The translations under genes were made by a program, and so were the position numbers. Of a stretch of 64,000 nucleotides of DNA, positions 1 through 8,594 are shown one piece after another. The notes under the pieces were generated by a model. That model saw only the letters and a program-made list of their open reading frames with translations. It searched no databases and was not told where the DNA came from. How positions within the stretch are numbered: the first letter of the stretch is position 1; every line of letters starts with the position of its first letter. Source of the DNA: Fibrisoma montanum (GTDB lineage: Bacteria > Bacteroidota > Bacteroidia > Cytophagales > Spirosomataceae). The DNA is taken from positions 310,001 through 374,000 of the forward strand of contig NZ_QXED01000007.1 in NCBI RefSeq assembly GCF_003583365.1, read 5' to 3'.

Positions 1-1
1 G

Positions 2-2296
2 CTCCGTCTGGAAGCCCAGCAGGCATCACTCGGCCAGCAGCGTACGTTAATCGCAGCCCTTATCGGCTTTGTGCTGCTGAGCGGACTGATTGGCTATCTG
101 CTTTTTAACCGCTACAACCTCCGGCAGCGCAACCTGAAGCTGTCGCTGGAAAATGAACAGTACCAGCTTTCGCAAAGCCTGCAACTCCGGCAGGATATCG
201 ACGAAACGATCAACTACTTTGCCACCTCGCTTTACGGCAAAAACACGGTAGATGAAATTTTGTGGGATGTAGCAAAAAACTGTATCGCGCGGCTGGGCTT
301 TGTTGATTGCGTGATTTACCTGTTCAACGACGAACAAACGGCTCTTATCCAGAAAGCGGCTTACGGCAACAAAAATCCAGAGGCCTACGCCATCCTGAAC
401 CCAATTGAGATTCCGCTTGGCGAAGGTATTGTCGGAAACGTGGCCCGATCGGGTAAGCCAGAACGTATAGCCGACACGACAAAGGACCCTCGTTACATCA
501 CGGACGATGAAGTACGGTACGCCGAACTGGCCGTACCGCTGCTGCTCCAAAACCAGGTGATCGGCGTTATTGACTCCGAGCACCCCGAAAAAGGCTTCTT
601 CAAAGAGCATCACCAGGAAGCCCTGCAAACCATTGCAGCTATCTGTAGCAATAAAATTGCTCAAACGCTGGCCGAAGAAGAGGCTAAAAAAGCCAGGCTT
701 TTGCAAATTGAAGCGGACTATATCCGGGAAATGGACCGGGTCAAGTCACAGCTTTTTGCTAATATCTCGCACGAGTTCCGCGCTCCGCTTCAGCTCATTC
801 TGGCCCCACTGCAAAAACGGGAGGTTATTAGTCCGGAGGAGACAAAGATGATGGAACGGAACGCTAATCGGCTGCTTAGGTTGGTCAATCAACTGCTCGA
901 TTTGGCAAAGGCCGAAATGGGTATGCTCACAATAAACTACCAATGGGGCAATCTGATTAGCTTCCTTCGTCAGACCGCTCAGCATTTCGAGCCGATGGCC
1001 GAGGCTAGGAAACTCCGGTATCAGATTGACCTGCCAGCGACCGAATTGTTGGTGGCCTACGACCGCGATAAACTCGAAAAGATTGTTTACAATCTCTTGT
1101 CCAACGCCATCAAGTTCACTCGGGCGGGCGGTCAGGTTAGGCTACAGGCTGAGGTGAAACCCGAAACGGGACTCCGGCTAGTAGTCAGCGATACGGGTAT
1201 TGGTATTCCTGAAGCGCTGCAAGACCGCATATTCGACCGTTTCTATCAGATTGATCCCTCACAAACGCGGGCCTTCGAGGGGAGCGGTCTGGGACTGGCC
1301 CTGACCAGAGAGCTGGTAGACCTGTACAAAGGCTCGATCCATGTGGAGAGTCGGCCCGGAGCCGGGAGCACCTTTGTGGTCTGGCTACCGCTGGAAGCCG
1401 ATGCATCGCTGGCCACTCACGGCTTAGCCGGGGTCGTATCGGCTACGGGTATTGGCCAGGCCTCCAACGTGGTCATGCCTGCATCCGCCCTCCTGGCAAA
1501 CGAGGAACCGGCGGGAGCCGACGGGGAAGATAAGCCGACGATCCTGCTGGTGGAAGACCATTCCGAGCTAAACAATTACCTCGGCCAGCAACTTTCAAAC
1601 CGTTTCCGGGTCGTGCAGACCATGCAGGGCGATGAAGGGTTACAAGTGGCCCGCCGGGTGGTCCCTGACCTGATTATTTCCGATGTGATGATGCCGGTGA
1701 TGGATGGCTTTTCGATGACCCGCCACCTGAAAGAAAACGAATTGACCAGCCACATTCCCGTTATACTGCTAACGTCCAAAGATGACGTTGAGTCCCGGAA
1801 AGAAGGGTTTGAGGGCGGGGCTGAGCAGTATTTAGCCAAGCCGTTCGCCCTGGACGAACTGGTGGCCCGCATCAACAGCCTGCTGACCCAACGCGATCTG
1901 CTGCGCAAAAAGTACAGTCGGGAAGTACTGCTGCAACCGACCGGAGCGCCCATCCGCGACCGGGAAGCTGAGTTTCTGGAGAAAGCCATTCGCATCATTG
2001 ACGAACACATAGCCGACGAGCGGTTCAGCGTGGAGGTTCTTCAGCAGGAGATGGGCATGAGCCGAATGCAGCTACACCGGAAATTGAAAGCACTCACCGA
2101 GCAATCAGCCGCCGACTTTATCCGCTACATTCGGTTGCAGCGGGCCGCCGATCTGCTGCAGCAACCCGGTATTCAGATTGCGGAGGCCGCTTATGGATCG
2201 GGCTTTACGCACCTCTCTTACTTCTCGAAGTGTTTCAAAGACCAATTTGGTGAACTACCGTCCGATTTTCAGAAACGACAAGGCGTAAAATCTTAG
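2..2296 (+). CDS. Hybrid sensor histidine kinase / response regulator with AraC output domain (5' truncated by window edge)
   Basis: The frame is open from the left edge, so the N-terminus (probably a periplasmic or TPR sensor) is missing. The visible part starts with a transmembrane segment at about bases 45-110. A GAF-like domain follows at about 190-670, then a HisKA dimerisation helix with the phospho-acceptor His in NISHEFRAPL (codon at 770-772). The HATPase domain shows the N box LLSNAIKFT, DTGIGI and GSGLGLAL. A receiver domain carries the phospho-accepting Asp in SDVMMPVMDG (codon at 1682-1684) and the Lys of LAKPF. The last ~110 residues are an AraC-type helix-turn-helix. This is a one-protein two-component system: membrane sensing, phosphorelay and DNA binding. 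No target is evident; the lipoprotein genes just downstream are possible ones. Confidence 0.95.
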   Translation, partial: LRLEAQQASLGQQRTLIAALIGFVLLSGLIGYLLFNRYNLRQRNLKLSLENEQYQLSQSLQLRQDIDETINYFATSLYGKNTVDEILWDVAKNCIARLGFVDCVIYLFNDEQTALIQKAAYGNKNPEAYAILNPIEIPLGEGIVGNVARSGKPERIADTTKDPRYITDDEVRYAELAVPLLLQNQVIGVIDSEHPEKGFFKEHHQEALQTIAAICSNKIAQTLAEEEAKKARLLQIEADYIREMDRVKSQLFANISHEFRAPLQLILAPLQKREVISPEETKMMERNANRLLRLVNQLLDLAKAEMGMLTINYQWGNLISFLRQTAQHFEPMAEARKLRYQIDLPATELLVAYDRDKLEKIVYNLLSNAIKFTRAGGQVRLQAEVKPETGLRLVVSDTGIGIPEALQDRIFDRFYQIDPSQTRAFEGSGLGLALTRELVDLYKGSIHVESRPGAGSTFVVWLPLEADASLATHGLAGVVSATGIGQASNVVMPASALLANEEPAGADGEDKPTILLVEDHSELNNYLGQQLSNRFRVVQTMQGDEGLQVARRVVPDLIISDVMMPVMDGFSMTRHLKENELTSHIPVILLTSKDDVESRKEGFEGGAEQYLAKPFALDELVARINSLLTQRDLLRKKYSREVLLQPTGAPIRDREAEFLEKAIRIIDEHIADERFSVEVLQQEMGMSRMQLHRKLKALTEQSAADFIRYIRLQRAADLLQQPGIQIAEAAYGSGFTHLSYFSKCFKDQFGELPSDFQKRQGVKS

Positions 2297-2410
2297 AATA
2301 TCAAACAATAAACTATTGATAATCAGTAAATTATTATCTGATATAAGGCTATGTTACATCCGTGCTATTAATTGGGAAATGCGTGTTAGCCCCCGCCTGC
2401 GTGCCGACAA

Positions 2411-2418
2411 TACCTTTG
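2411..2418 (+). promoter_or_regulatory. Candidate Bacteroidota -7 box (TACCTTTG)
   Basis: TACCTTTG fits the Bacteroidota primary sigma -7 consensus TAnnTTTG and lies 73 bases before the first lipoprotein gene. No convincing -33 TTG was found at the normal distance. The second lipoprotein gene has no equivalent box, so it may be read from this promoter. Confidence 0.45.
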
Positions 2419-2434
2419 TTGCCATAAGGTAATC

Positions 2435-2459
2435 GCCGAGTCACCTGTAAGCAGTCGGC
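2435..2459 (+). repeat. 5' leader hairpin, copy 1 of a duplicated leader
   Basis: GCCGA and TCGGC pair around a 15-base loop containing CACCTGTAAGCAG. The 25-base element recurs with one change at 3313-3337, before the paralogous lipoprotein gene, and the flanking bases (AAGGTA upstream, TTTTC downstream) are also similar. It may be a 5' UTR structure or simply duplicated DNA. Confidence 0.5.
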
Positions 2460-2490
2460 AACTTTTCCTCTTTTTCTAACACGCACAAGT

Positions 2491-3216
2491 ATGCACTACG
2501 TAAAACCAGTACCCGTCTTCGCACTGCTCCTGCTGGCGCTTTGCGGATGCCAGGACAACGTTGTTGAGCGCCAGAAGCCGCCGACACAGGCCGATGGGTT
2601 TATGCCGAACGGCCCCTCGGAAGGGCCTGGGGGCGTTACTACTAACCCCGGTGGGCAACCCCTGCCCTACCCGACGATCACTAGGCAGACGTTCATTCCC
2701 GAATACAGTCTGTATGCCCACACCAAATGCCACACCTGGCGGATTGAGTGGCCGATCTACCCGGCCAGTACCGATCCTAACAAGATTCCAACGGTGTTTA
2801 CGCTGTCCAACGGAGCGCTCAACAGTTTCGATTTTCTGAACGGCCAACCAGCCTCCACTACGTACAAAACCCATTTCAATCTGTATCACAATGACAAATT
2901 AGAAATGTCTAGTACGCTGTGGGACGAACTCATCCACACCTTCGAGTCTGGCAGTCAAATGGAAACGACCTGGTTTAACAAGGTCAATATTTCGGTCAAG
3001 GGCCTCGAAAATATGGTTAAGAATCGACCTGGTCTATTCGAGACCAACTGGGTAGATAACAACCAGGAGCCTCCGGTGTACCAGCAGGGCGATGTATTTC
3101 TGTTTAAGGTGATGAATCTGACCGACCCGACAATCCCGAACCGCTACGGCGGCATTCGCATCGTCTCAATGTCGCCCCGTATCATCGAGGTCTACTTAGC
3201 CGTACCGAACAACTAA
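2491..3216 (+). CDS. Lipoprotein of unknown function, tandem paralogue 1
   Basis: A 241-residue protein with a signal peptide and SPII lipobox LCGC, lipidated at about Cys20. After a Pro/Gly-rich linker the mature part is very like the next gene's product: both contain WRIEWPIYPASTDPNKIPT, then FDFLN, TTYKT and NLYHN blocks, a YQQGD segment, and a shared C-terminus ending RIIEVYLAVPN. No enzyme motif is visible, and the β-rich pattern suggests a binding or structural envelope protein. The family was not recognised. It lies downstream of the hybrid kinase, separated by 194 bases with a likely promoter, and is followed by a strong hairpin. Confidence 0.85.
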   Translation: MHYVKPVPVFALLLLALCGCQDNVVERQKPPTQADGFMPNGPSEGPGGVTTNPGGQPLPYPTITRQTFIPEYSLYAHTKCHTWRIEWPIYPASTDPNKIPTVFTLSNGALNSFDFLNGQPASTTYKTHFNLYHNDKLEMSSTLWDELIHTFESGSQMETTWFNKVNISVKGLENMVKNRPGLFETNWVDNNQEPPVYQQGDVFLFKVMNLTDPTIPNRYGGIRIVSMSPRIIEVYLAVPNN

Positions 3217-3230
3217 CTCGGCGTAGTCGC

Positions 3231-3288
3231 CTTCCCCGCAACACACGATGATCTATACCGGAGCAGATGTCTGCTCCGGGTGGGGAAG
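3231..3288 (+). terminator. Two-stem hairpin after lipoprotein 1
   Basis: The inner stem CCGGAGCAG/CTGCTCCGG (3258-3266 and 3271-3279, loop ATGT) is perfect. CTTCCCC (3231-3237) and GGGGAAG (3282-3288) form an outer stem. There is no U-tract. The same structure follows the second lipoprotein with a different tetraloop, so stem pairing is conserved while the loop is not. Confidence 0.6.
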
Positions 3289-3312
3289 CTACGTCCTGTA
3301 TCTAAGGTATCT

Positions 3313-3337
3313 GCCGAATCACCTGTAAGCAGTCGGC
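3313..3337 (+). repeat. 5' leader hairpin, copy 2
   Basis: Near-identical partner of the 2435-2459 element: GCCGA/TCGGC arms around ATCACCTGTAAGCAG. It ends 32 bases before the second lipoprotein start; copy 1 ends 31 bases before its gene. The duplication therefore covered leader, gene and 3' hairpin together. Confidence 0.5.
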
Positions 3338-3369
3338 CATTTTCTTTATTCTTTTTTACAAATACTACC

Positions 3370-4077
3370 ATGCAACTCGTAAAAATAGTACCCGTCTTCG
3401 CCCTGCTTCTCATTGCCCTTTGCGCCTGTGAAGAACAGCCGATCTCCATCCAGGAGCCAAAGGCCAAAGGCGCTCGAGAAGCCACGCCCCTCGCGCTGGA
3501 TGACGAGAAGGACCTTACGAACGGTCCGGGTGGGCAACCCTACCCGACGATAACCAAACAGACGTTCATTCCTGAAGATAGTAAGCATGCCTTTCTCAAA
3601 ACGCTCACCTGGCGGATTGAGTGGCCGATTTACCCGGCTAGCACCGACCCGAACAAGATTCCAACGGTGTATACGCTGTCCAACGGAGCGCTCACCAGCT
3701 TTGACTTCCTGAATAGTCGACCAGCTTCCACTACCTACAAGACCAACTTCAACCTGTATCACAATGCTAAAATAGAGATGTCCAAAACGCTGTGGACCGA
3801 ACTGACGCACACGGTTGGATCTGGTGATCAGATGGAAGCGGTCTGGTTCAATCAGGTTCAGCTTAAAAATCCAGTCAATCTCCTCATGGAGGCAGCCACC
3901 GAGCGACCCATCTTGTTCGAAAGTTACTGGGAGTCTGACAGCGATGAGCTTCCTGTCTACCAGCAAGGTGATCTTTTCTTCTTTAAGCTGTGGAACCAGC
4001 ACCGCTACGGCGCTATCCGCATTGTCTCCATGACGCCCCGTATCATTGAGGTGTATCTGGCCGTACCCAACAAATAA
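3370..4077 (+). CDS. Lipoprotein of unknown function, tandem paralogue 2
   Basis: A 235-residue protein. The ATG at 3370 is chosen because it gives a leader matching paralogue 1 (VKIVPVFALLLIALCAC, lipid Cys20). A longer in-frame start at 3280 would put 30 unrelated residues before the signal peptide. The mature domain repeats the paralogue's blocks (WRIEWPIYPASTDPNKIPT, SFDFLN, NLYHN, YQQGD, RIIEVYLAVPN) with scattered substitutions, most divergent in the linker and around residues 160-190. It arose by tandem duplication of gene plus flanks. The function is unknown; it probably sits in the cell envelope. Confidence 0.85.
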   Translation: MQLVKIVPVFALLLIALCACEEQPISIQEPKAKGAREATPLALDDEKDLTNGPGGQPYPTITKQTFIPEDSKHAFLKTLTWRIEWPIYPASTDPNKIPTVYTLSNGALTSFDFLNSRPASTTYKTNFNLYHNAKIEMSKTLWTELTHTVGSGDQMEAVWFNQVQLKNPVNLLMEAATERPILFESYWESDSDELPVYQQGDLFFFKLWNQHRYGAIRIVSMTPRIIEVYLAVPNK

Positions 4078-4090
4078 CTCGGCTTAGCCG

Positions 4091-4151
4091 CTTTCCCCGC
4101 AACGTAATGTGCTTTTTCGCCGGAGCAGGTATCTGCTCCGGGTGGGGGAAG
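4091..4151 (+). terminator. Two-stem hairpin after lipoprotein 2
   Basis: CCGGAGCAG (4120-4128) and CTGCTCCGG (4133-4141) pair around GTAT. An outer arm TTCCCC (4093-4098) can pair with GGGGAA within 4144-4150. This is the counterpart of 3231-3288. It lies 46 bases before the next gene, so it may partly terminate or process the transcript. Confidence 0.55.
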
Positions 4152-4196
4152 CAATACCTTCTATTGATTGATCTTCACTACTAATTGTTCAACATC

Positions 4197-5495
4197 ATGA
4201 CTAAGTATTTCACACACCTATTGCTAGCGGTCTGCCTAGCAGGCTTTCTGTTCATTCCTAATCAGGTTCTGGCCCAGTGGTCGACGCAAAACGGCAACGT
4301 GTACCTCAACCCGCCGACCAAAGTTGGCATTGGCCTGTCCAATCCGAATCGGAACCTGGATATTCATAGTACATCAGACACGTACCTACGGGTTAGCTCA
4401 CTGGGTGGAGCCTCACTATCGAGCCTGACGGCCGGTATCGAACTTCGGCGCACGGTCGCGAACGGTTCGTCTGCGGCAACCTGGTCCATCGTCAACGAAG
4501 GAACGTTCCGCATCCGGCACAACAGCGACCTTATGTTTGCCATGACTCCCGACATGGCCCGGCTGGGCATCAACACTGAAAACCCGGTTGTGTTCACCAT
4601 CTACGGCAAGAACGTGACCAAGTCGGGTAATTATGTGGCAGACGGGGCCCTGCGTTTGCACTCAAGGGTGGGCGACAACATCCACATGCTGGCTCTCGAC
4701 GGCAATCAAATTGAAAGCAGTGACCCGCTGTACATCAATAACGATTTGGAACAGAATGTCCACCTTGCCAACGGCGGGGGTAAGGTAAAAGTCGGTACTA
4801 CCGACAACGAAGCGCGGTTCAGCGTGGCGTCGGAGAGCGATATGCAGCTCAAACTCATCAATCCGGGCAGTGGCGGAGCGGCCTGGCGGATTGGGGTGGC
4901 CAACAGCACCTGGAGTGCCGGGGCCGGCAAGTTGGTATTCTCCAGAACGGCTAGTTCCGACGATGCGACCATGGTGATAACCCCCGCCGGGAACGTCGGC
5001 ATTGGCCTCACAACGCCCTCAAAAACCCTGCAGGTGAACGGTACCACCTCGACCAAAGTACTCGAAATCACCGGAGGGGCCGACCTGGCTGAACACTTCA
5101 ACGTTGAAACAAACGAAACGTTGTTGCCGGGAACGGTGGTCAGCATCGACCCCACCAAACCCGGACAGCTTCGGGTGGCCCGGCAGGCCTACGACAAAAC
5201 GGTGGCCGGTATCGTGAGCGGAGCGGGCGACGTGCAGCCGGGGATGCTGATGGGCCAGGTCGGAACGCTCGCCAGCGGCCAGCATCCGGTGGCCCTGACG
5301 GGGCGGGTGTATTGCCGGGTCGATGCGCAGTACGGGGCCATCCGGCCGGGCGATCTGCTCACCACCTCGCCTACGACCGGCCACGCCATGAAAGCTACCG
5401 ACTCCGAAAAGGCGCAGGGGGCCATCCTTGGCAAAGCCATGACCACGCTGGAAACAGGTACGGGCCTCGTGCTGGTACTGGTTAGTCTTCAATAA
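4197..5495 (+). CDS. Secreted tail-fibre-like protein with conserved C-terminal domain
   Basis: The ATG at 4197 is preferred over a TTG at 4185; both give a clear signal peptide cleaved near VLAQ. The 432-residue protein carries VGIGLSNP and NVGIGLTTPSKTLQV signatures, typical of β-helical fibre shafts in phage tail and adhesin-like proteins. A C-terminal domain of ~140 residues begins at GADLAEHF and includes GRVYCRVDAQYG and PGDLLTTSP, a block common at the C-end of secreted Bacteroidota fibre proteins. It likely forms a trimeric surface or periplasmic fibre. The next gene starts 20 bases downstream, so the two are probably co-transcribed. No peptidase S74 dyad was identified. Confidence 0.75.
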   Translation: MTKYFTHLLLAVCLAGFLFIPNQVLAQWSTQNGNVYLNPPTKVGIGLSNPNRNLDIHSTSDTYLRVSSLGGASLSSLTAGIELRRTVANGSSAATWSIVNEGTFRIRHNSDLMFAMTPDMARLGINTENPVVFTIYGKNVTKSGNYVADGALRLHSRVGDNIHMLALDGNQIESSDPLYINNDLEQNVHLANGGGKVKVGTTDNEARFSVASESDMQLKLINPGSGGAAWRIGVANSTWSAGAGKLVFSRTASSDDATMVITPAGNVGIGLTTPSKTLQVNGTTSTKVLEITGGADLAEHFNVETNETLLPGTVVSIDPTKPGQLRVARQAYDKTVAGIVSGAGDVQPGMLMGQVGTLASGQHPVALTGRVYCRVDAQYGAIRPGDLLTTSPTTGHAMKATDSEKAQGAILGKAMTTLETGTGLVLVLVSLQ

Positions 5496-5515
5496 GATAC
5501 GCTGAATCAACAACT

Positions 5516-7324
5516 ATGAAAGCAATCAATCCTTTGCTTGTTGTGCTAATCTGCCTGTTCGGCAGGTCAGCGATGGCCCAGAAAATGGTAACACATTCGT
5601 TTCGGTATCAGGGCGATACGTCGGGCCACGGTCAACTCCGGTTTCTGACGCAGGTGACGCAGCCGAACACGACCTTCCTTCGGCTGTATTTTACGGGTAC
5701 GCAACTGGGCGACGGCAGCTATCTGGTGCTGGAAGGCACCGACGGTGCCCGGCAGGAACTCCGGAAGCCGGACCTCGACAACTGGCACTACAGTTCGGCG
5801 TATTTCAACGGCCAGTCGGTCAACGTCTCGCTGTTTGCCGCTGCCGGTGAGCGCAACACAGTGTGCGTTTCTGGAGTCAAAGTGACCAACCCGCAGGCCG
5901 TTCAGGCGCGAAACGCCCGGCAAGCGACAGGGAATTTCGGCACCACAACTCGCGCGGTGGCTTCAACCTCGGCCAACCTCACTGAAACGCACCCCCACGC
6001 GAAGGCCGTAGGCCGGTTTACCAACGGCAGTACGTGGTACGGTGCGGGCTGGATTGCACCCAACGGGGTAATCGTAACGTCAAGTAACGTGTTCACTAAT
6101 AGTGACCCAAATGAGGATAAAATCATCGAGTTTAACGTGCCCCCCTCAGTTGGCGGTACACCCGTGCATTCATCGCCCCAGGATCAGTACCCCTTAAATA
6201 TATCGAAGCCGAATCGGGATGGTTTATTTACATTTAAAGAAGAGCCCAAAGGGCCACATGGTTATTATATAGGCGATTACGGCTGGTGGGTGATTGAGCC
6301 GCTGCCCAACAGCATCACCGGCCTGCGGCCCGGCGAACGTCAGCAGGAGTACTTTCGCGTTGCTCTCAACCCCGGTAATTTTACTATCGACTCAAAAGGG
6401 GATGGGGGCATTCCGGTAGATATTTTTCACTACGGTGCTTATTCTGGTGGCTTGGAAGGCGCTGACGATCTCACCACCCGGACCTTACAGTTAATGGAAA
6501 CGTCGCTGCTGCGACAGAATGAGTTCATTTCCGTTGTTACCCCTGACCGTGACCGATTTGTGCTCTACGGTACCCCACTTTCTCTGCACAGCGCCAAGGG
6601 TGCACCTATTACCTTCAGAGGGTCGAACGTGGCCATCGGTGTTCACCATCAAGAACGTTTCATTCTTGAGGGAGTCGACATGCCAGGCTACGGCCTGGGC
6701 TTCCGAGACAATGGGTTTCGGGAGGAAGTAGGTCGATTCTACACCGAAAGATCGGCTTACCTTGACCTGGACGGAGCAAGTGACCAGCCCAACGGTCAGG
6801 TTCATAAGCCCTACCTCACCGTGCAGCAGGCGGCTCAGCACGCGCCCAATGATTATACACTGTACATCGCTAAGGGTACGTATTCGGGGGCCGTTACTTT
6901 CAACCGGCCTCTGACCCTGCGGGCACCCGTTGGCACCGTCAGGATCGGAGCCAGCCCGGTGGGCGCACGACAAGCGGCCATGCCGACCATTGCTCAGGAG
7001 ATGGCGCTGGCCGAAGTTCTGAGCACGCACTCCCGGCTGGAAAACCCGGAGACGACAGAGAAGGTACGGGCGTATCCCAACCCTTTCCGGGGGCAGACGG
7101 AGATAAGACATCCGTTTACGGAGGGAGGCCCCGCATCGGTGAGCATTTTCAATACGGCGGGAGTGCTCATTGCCACATTCAACTCGAACAATGGCACTAC
7201 AGACCAGAACGGCGTACAGTGGAACGGCACTGACCAAAACGGCCAACCAGTTCCTACCGGACTATACCTCATCCGGGTAAACGACGGGCGTCAGACGTTC
7301 ACGACCAAAGTACTGAAACAGTAA
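5516..7324 (+). CDS. T9SS-exported protein with an inactivated trypsin-like domain
   Basis: A 602-residue protein with a signal peptide ending SAMAQ. Residues ~170-400 follow a trypsin-like plan: GAGWIAPNGVIVTSSNVF aligns with the catalytic His strand (usual form GTGWLIAP..VLTAGHC) but has Asn where His belongs. SAKGAPITF...NVAIGVHHQ aligns with GDSGSPV...VIGIH but has Lys where the nucleophilic Ser belongs. Around residue 450 a DUF1565-like stretch (DGASDQPNGQ..KPYLTVQQA) suggests the start of a β-helix. The last ~80 residues (YPNPF, GVQWNGTDQNGQPVPTGLY, KVLKQ) form a type A T9SS sorting domain. The prediction is a cell-surface or released binding protein without proteolytic activity. It sits in the operon of the fibre protein. 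Confidence 0.75.
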   Translation: MKAINPLLVVLICLFGRSAMAQKMVTHSFRYQGDTSGHGQLRFLTQVTQPNTTFLRLYFTGTQLGDGSYLVLEGTDGARQELRKPDLDNWHYSSAYFNGQSVNVSLFAAAGERNTVCVSGVKVTNPQAVQARNARQATGNFGTTTRAVASTSANLTETHPHAKAVGRFTNGSTWYGAGWIAPNGVIVTSSNVFTNSDPNEDKIIEFNVPPSVGGTPVHSSPQDQYPLNISKPNRDGLFTFKEEPKGPHGYYIGDYGWWVIEPLPNSITGLRPGERQQEYFRVALNPGNFTIDSKGDGGIPVDIFHYGAYSGGLEGADDLTTRTLQLMETSLLRQNEFISVVTPDRDRFVLYGTPLSLHSAKGAPITFRGSNVAIGVHHQERFILEGVDMPGYGLGFRDNGFREEVGRFYTERSAYLDLDGASDQPNGQVHKPYLTVQQAAQHAPNDYTLYIAKGTYSGAVTFNRPLTLRAPVGTVRIGASPVGARQAAMPTIAQEMALAEVLSTHSRLENPETTEKVRAYPNPFRGQTEIRHPFTEGGPASVSIFNTAGVLIATFNSNNGTTDQNGVQWNGTDQNGQPVPTGLYLIRVNDGRQTFTTKVLKQ

Positions 7325-7353
7325 ACACGAACTATTTATAAACCAGAACACGA

Positions 7354-7902
7354 ATGAAAACTGTATTGGCAGTTATTATGTTGGGAGTTACCCTGTCGGG
7401 TGGGGCACTCGCACAGACTCCACCGGAAGAGCTGGCGAAACGAACCGGTAAGGCGCAGATGGCCGTAGTCGAATTTTCGCCCAGCCCAAACGTAGCGGTG
7501 ATATCGCCGGAAGCCAGGCGGCAGCTTCAGGCCAGCATTGCGTTCAGACTGATGAAAACCAACCGGATTCACGTTGTGGACGTCCGGCATACACGGGAAG
7601 CGTCGCAAGCCGACCTGACGGCGGTGAATGGTGCTTCGACGGCCGCTGCGGTGCGGGTCGGTAAGCAACTCCGGGTCAGTTACGTGCTGACGGGAACGGT
7701 TGACGAATATGACTCGAAAGGCTCGGCAACGCTCAAAATCCGGCTCGTTGAGGTGGCTACCGGAAAGGTCAGACACGCCGACGAACTATCGCACCAGACC
7801 ACCGCTGTCATGTACAGCGGTGGTGATGCGGAAATGAAGGCGAAAGTACTGCTTCCGATTACGTTGAAGCTGGCCGATACGCTTGCGGCAGCAGCACTCT
7901 AA
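7354..7902 (+). CDS. CsgG/LpoB-type secreted protein
   Basis: A 182-residue protein with a signal peptide (cleavage near ALAQ) and no lipobox. The mature part follows the CsgG/penicillin-binding-protein-activator fold: strand MAVVEFSP, a helix with RRQLQASIAFRLM, strand IHVVDV, a helix with GKQLRVSYVLTGTVDEY, and strand LKIRLVEVATGKV. Family members either form outer-membrane curli secretion pores or activate peptidoglycan synthases. This one lacks the lipidated Cys of both, so its exact role is open. It lies 29 bases after the pseudo-protease and 12 before the globin. A role in placing or exporting the operon's surface proteins is inferred only from context. Confidence 0.65.
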   Translation: MKTVLAVIMLGVTLSGGALAQTPPEELAKRTGKAQMAVVEFSPSPNVAVISPEARRQLQASIAFRLMKTNRIHVVDVRHTREASQADLTAVNGASTAAAVRVGKQLRVSYVLTGTVDEYDSKGSATLKIRLVEVATGKVRHADELSHQTTAVMYSGGDAEMKAKVLLPITLKLADTLAAAAL

Positions 7903-7914
7903 ACATCTGCAACC

Positions 7915-8358
7915 ATGACGTTTCATCAGATTCAACTCATCAAAGGCTCCTACCAGCTGGTAGCGGCCCTGCCCGCTGAGGCCGTAGGACAACTCTTCTA
8001 CGACCGGTTATTTACCACTGCGCCGGAGGTTCGTCCCCTGTTCAGCCGTACGTCAGTACCCGAGCAGTCGAGGAAACTGCTGGCTACGCTGACCTACGTT
8101 ATCACGCGGCTCGATCAGCTTGATAGTGTAGTGGCCGACGTAGAGGCCCTTGCCCGCCGACACGTACGTTACGGCGTTCAGGAGCACCACTACGATGCGG
8201 TCGGACAAGCCCTGCTCTGGACATTGGAACAGGGCCTGGGCAAAGCCTGGACACCGGAGGTACAGGCGGCCTGGCAGGCCTGTTACACGCTGCTGTCAGG
8301 TGCGATGCTTGACGCTACGCAACGGCCTGAGCACTTACCATCCCATACTCCGCACTAA
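7915..8358 (+). CDS. Single-domain globin
   Basis: A 147-residue protein matching the haem domain of flavohaemoglobin-type globins. The proximal His is probably His83 in ARRHVRYGV, followed by EHHYDAVGQALLWTLEQGLG, as in Hmp-like helices F to G. There is no reductase domain. Such globins bind O2 or NO and usually serve in NO detoxification or redox sensing in the cytoplasm. It is the last gene of the fibre/pseudo-protease/CsgG-like operon (12-base gap) and is followed by strong hairpins. Why a cytoplasmic globin should be co-transcribed with secreted proteins is not clear. Confidence 0.85.
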   Translation: MTFHQIQLIKGSYQLVAALPAEAVGQLFYDRLFTTAPEVRPLFSRTSVPEQSRKLLATLTYVITRLDQLDSVVADVEALARRHVRYGVQEHHYDAVGQALLWTLEQGLGKAWTPEVQAAWQACYTLLSGAMLDATQRPEHLPSHTPH

Positions 8359-8394
8359 TCTACGTAGAAGCCTGGCTGACAGGTTGCGAAGCAG

Positions 8395-8423
8395 AGCCCG
8401 GTGCACATGATATGCACCGGGCT
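8395..8423 (+). terminator. Hairpin after globin gene
   Basis: A perfect 11-bp stem AGCCCGGTGCA/TGCACCGGGCT with a 7-base loop, 36 bases after the globin stop. It has no clear U-tract, which is common for Bacteroidota terminators. Confidence 0.7.
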
Positions 8424-8485
8424 ATTCTGATTGACAGCAAGAGCTCAAAAAACCAACCACTGGGGCTAAGAACGTACGAGTCATT

Positions 8486-8527
8486 CAGTGAAAGGAGGTG
8501 CCGGACTGCTGGCACCTCCTTTCACTG
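8486..8527. terminator. Bidirectional terminator between convergent operons
   Basis: A perfect 17-bp stem, CAGTGAAAGGAGGTGCC paired with its complement at 8511-8527, around an 8-base loop. It lies between the globin operon (+) and the ribokinase operon (-) and can fold on either transcript. Confidence 0.8.
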
Positions 8528-8594
8528 ATGGTTCAGTTTTTTAAAGGCGATCACTCTTCACCCCTGGCGGTACTACGGACAACAGGGATCCGCA

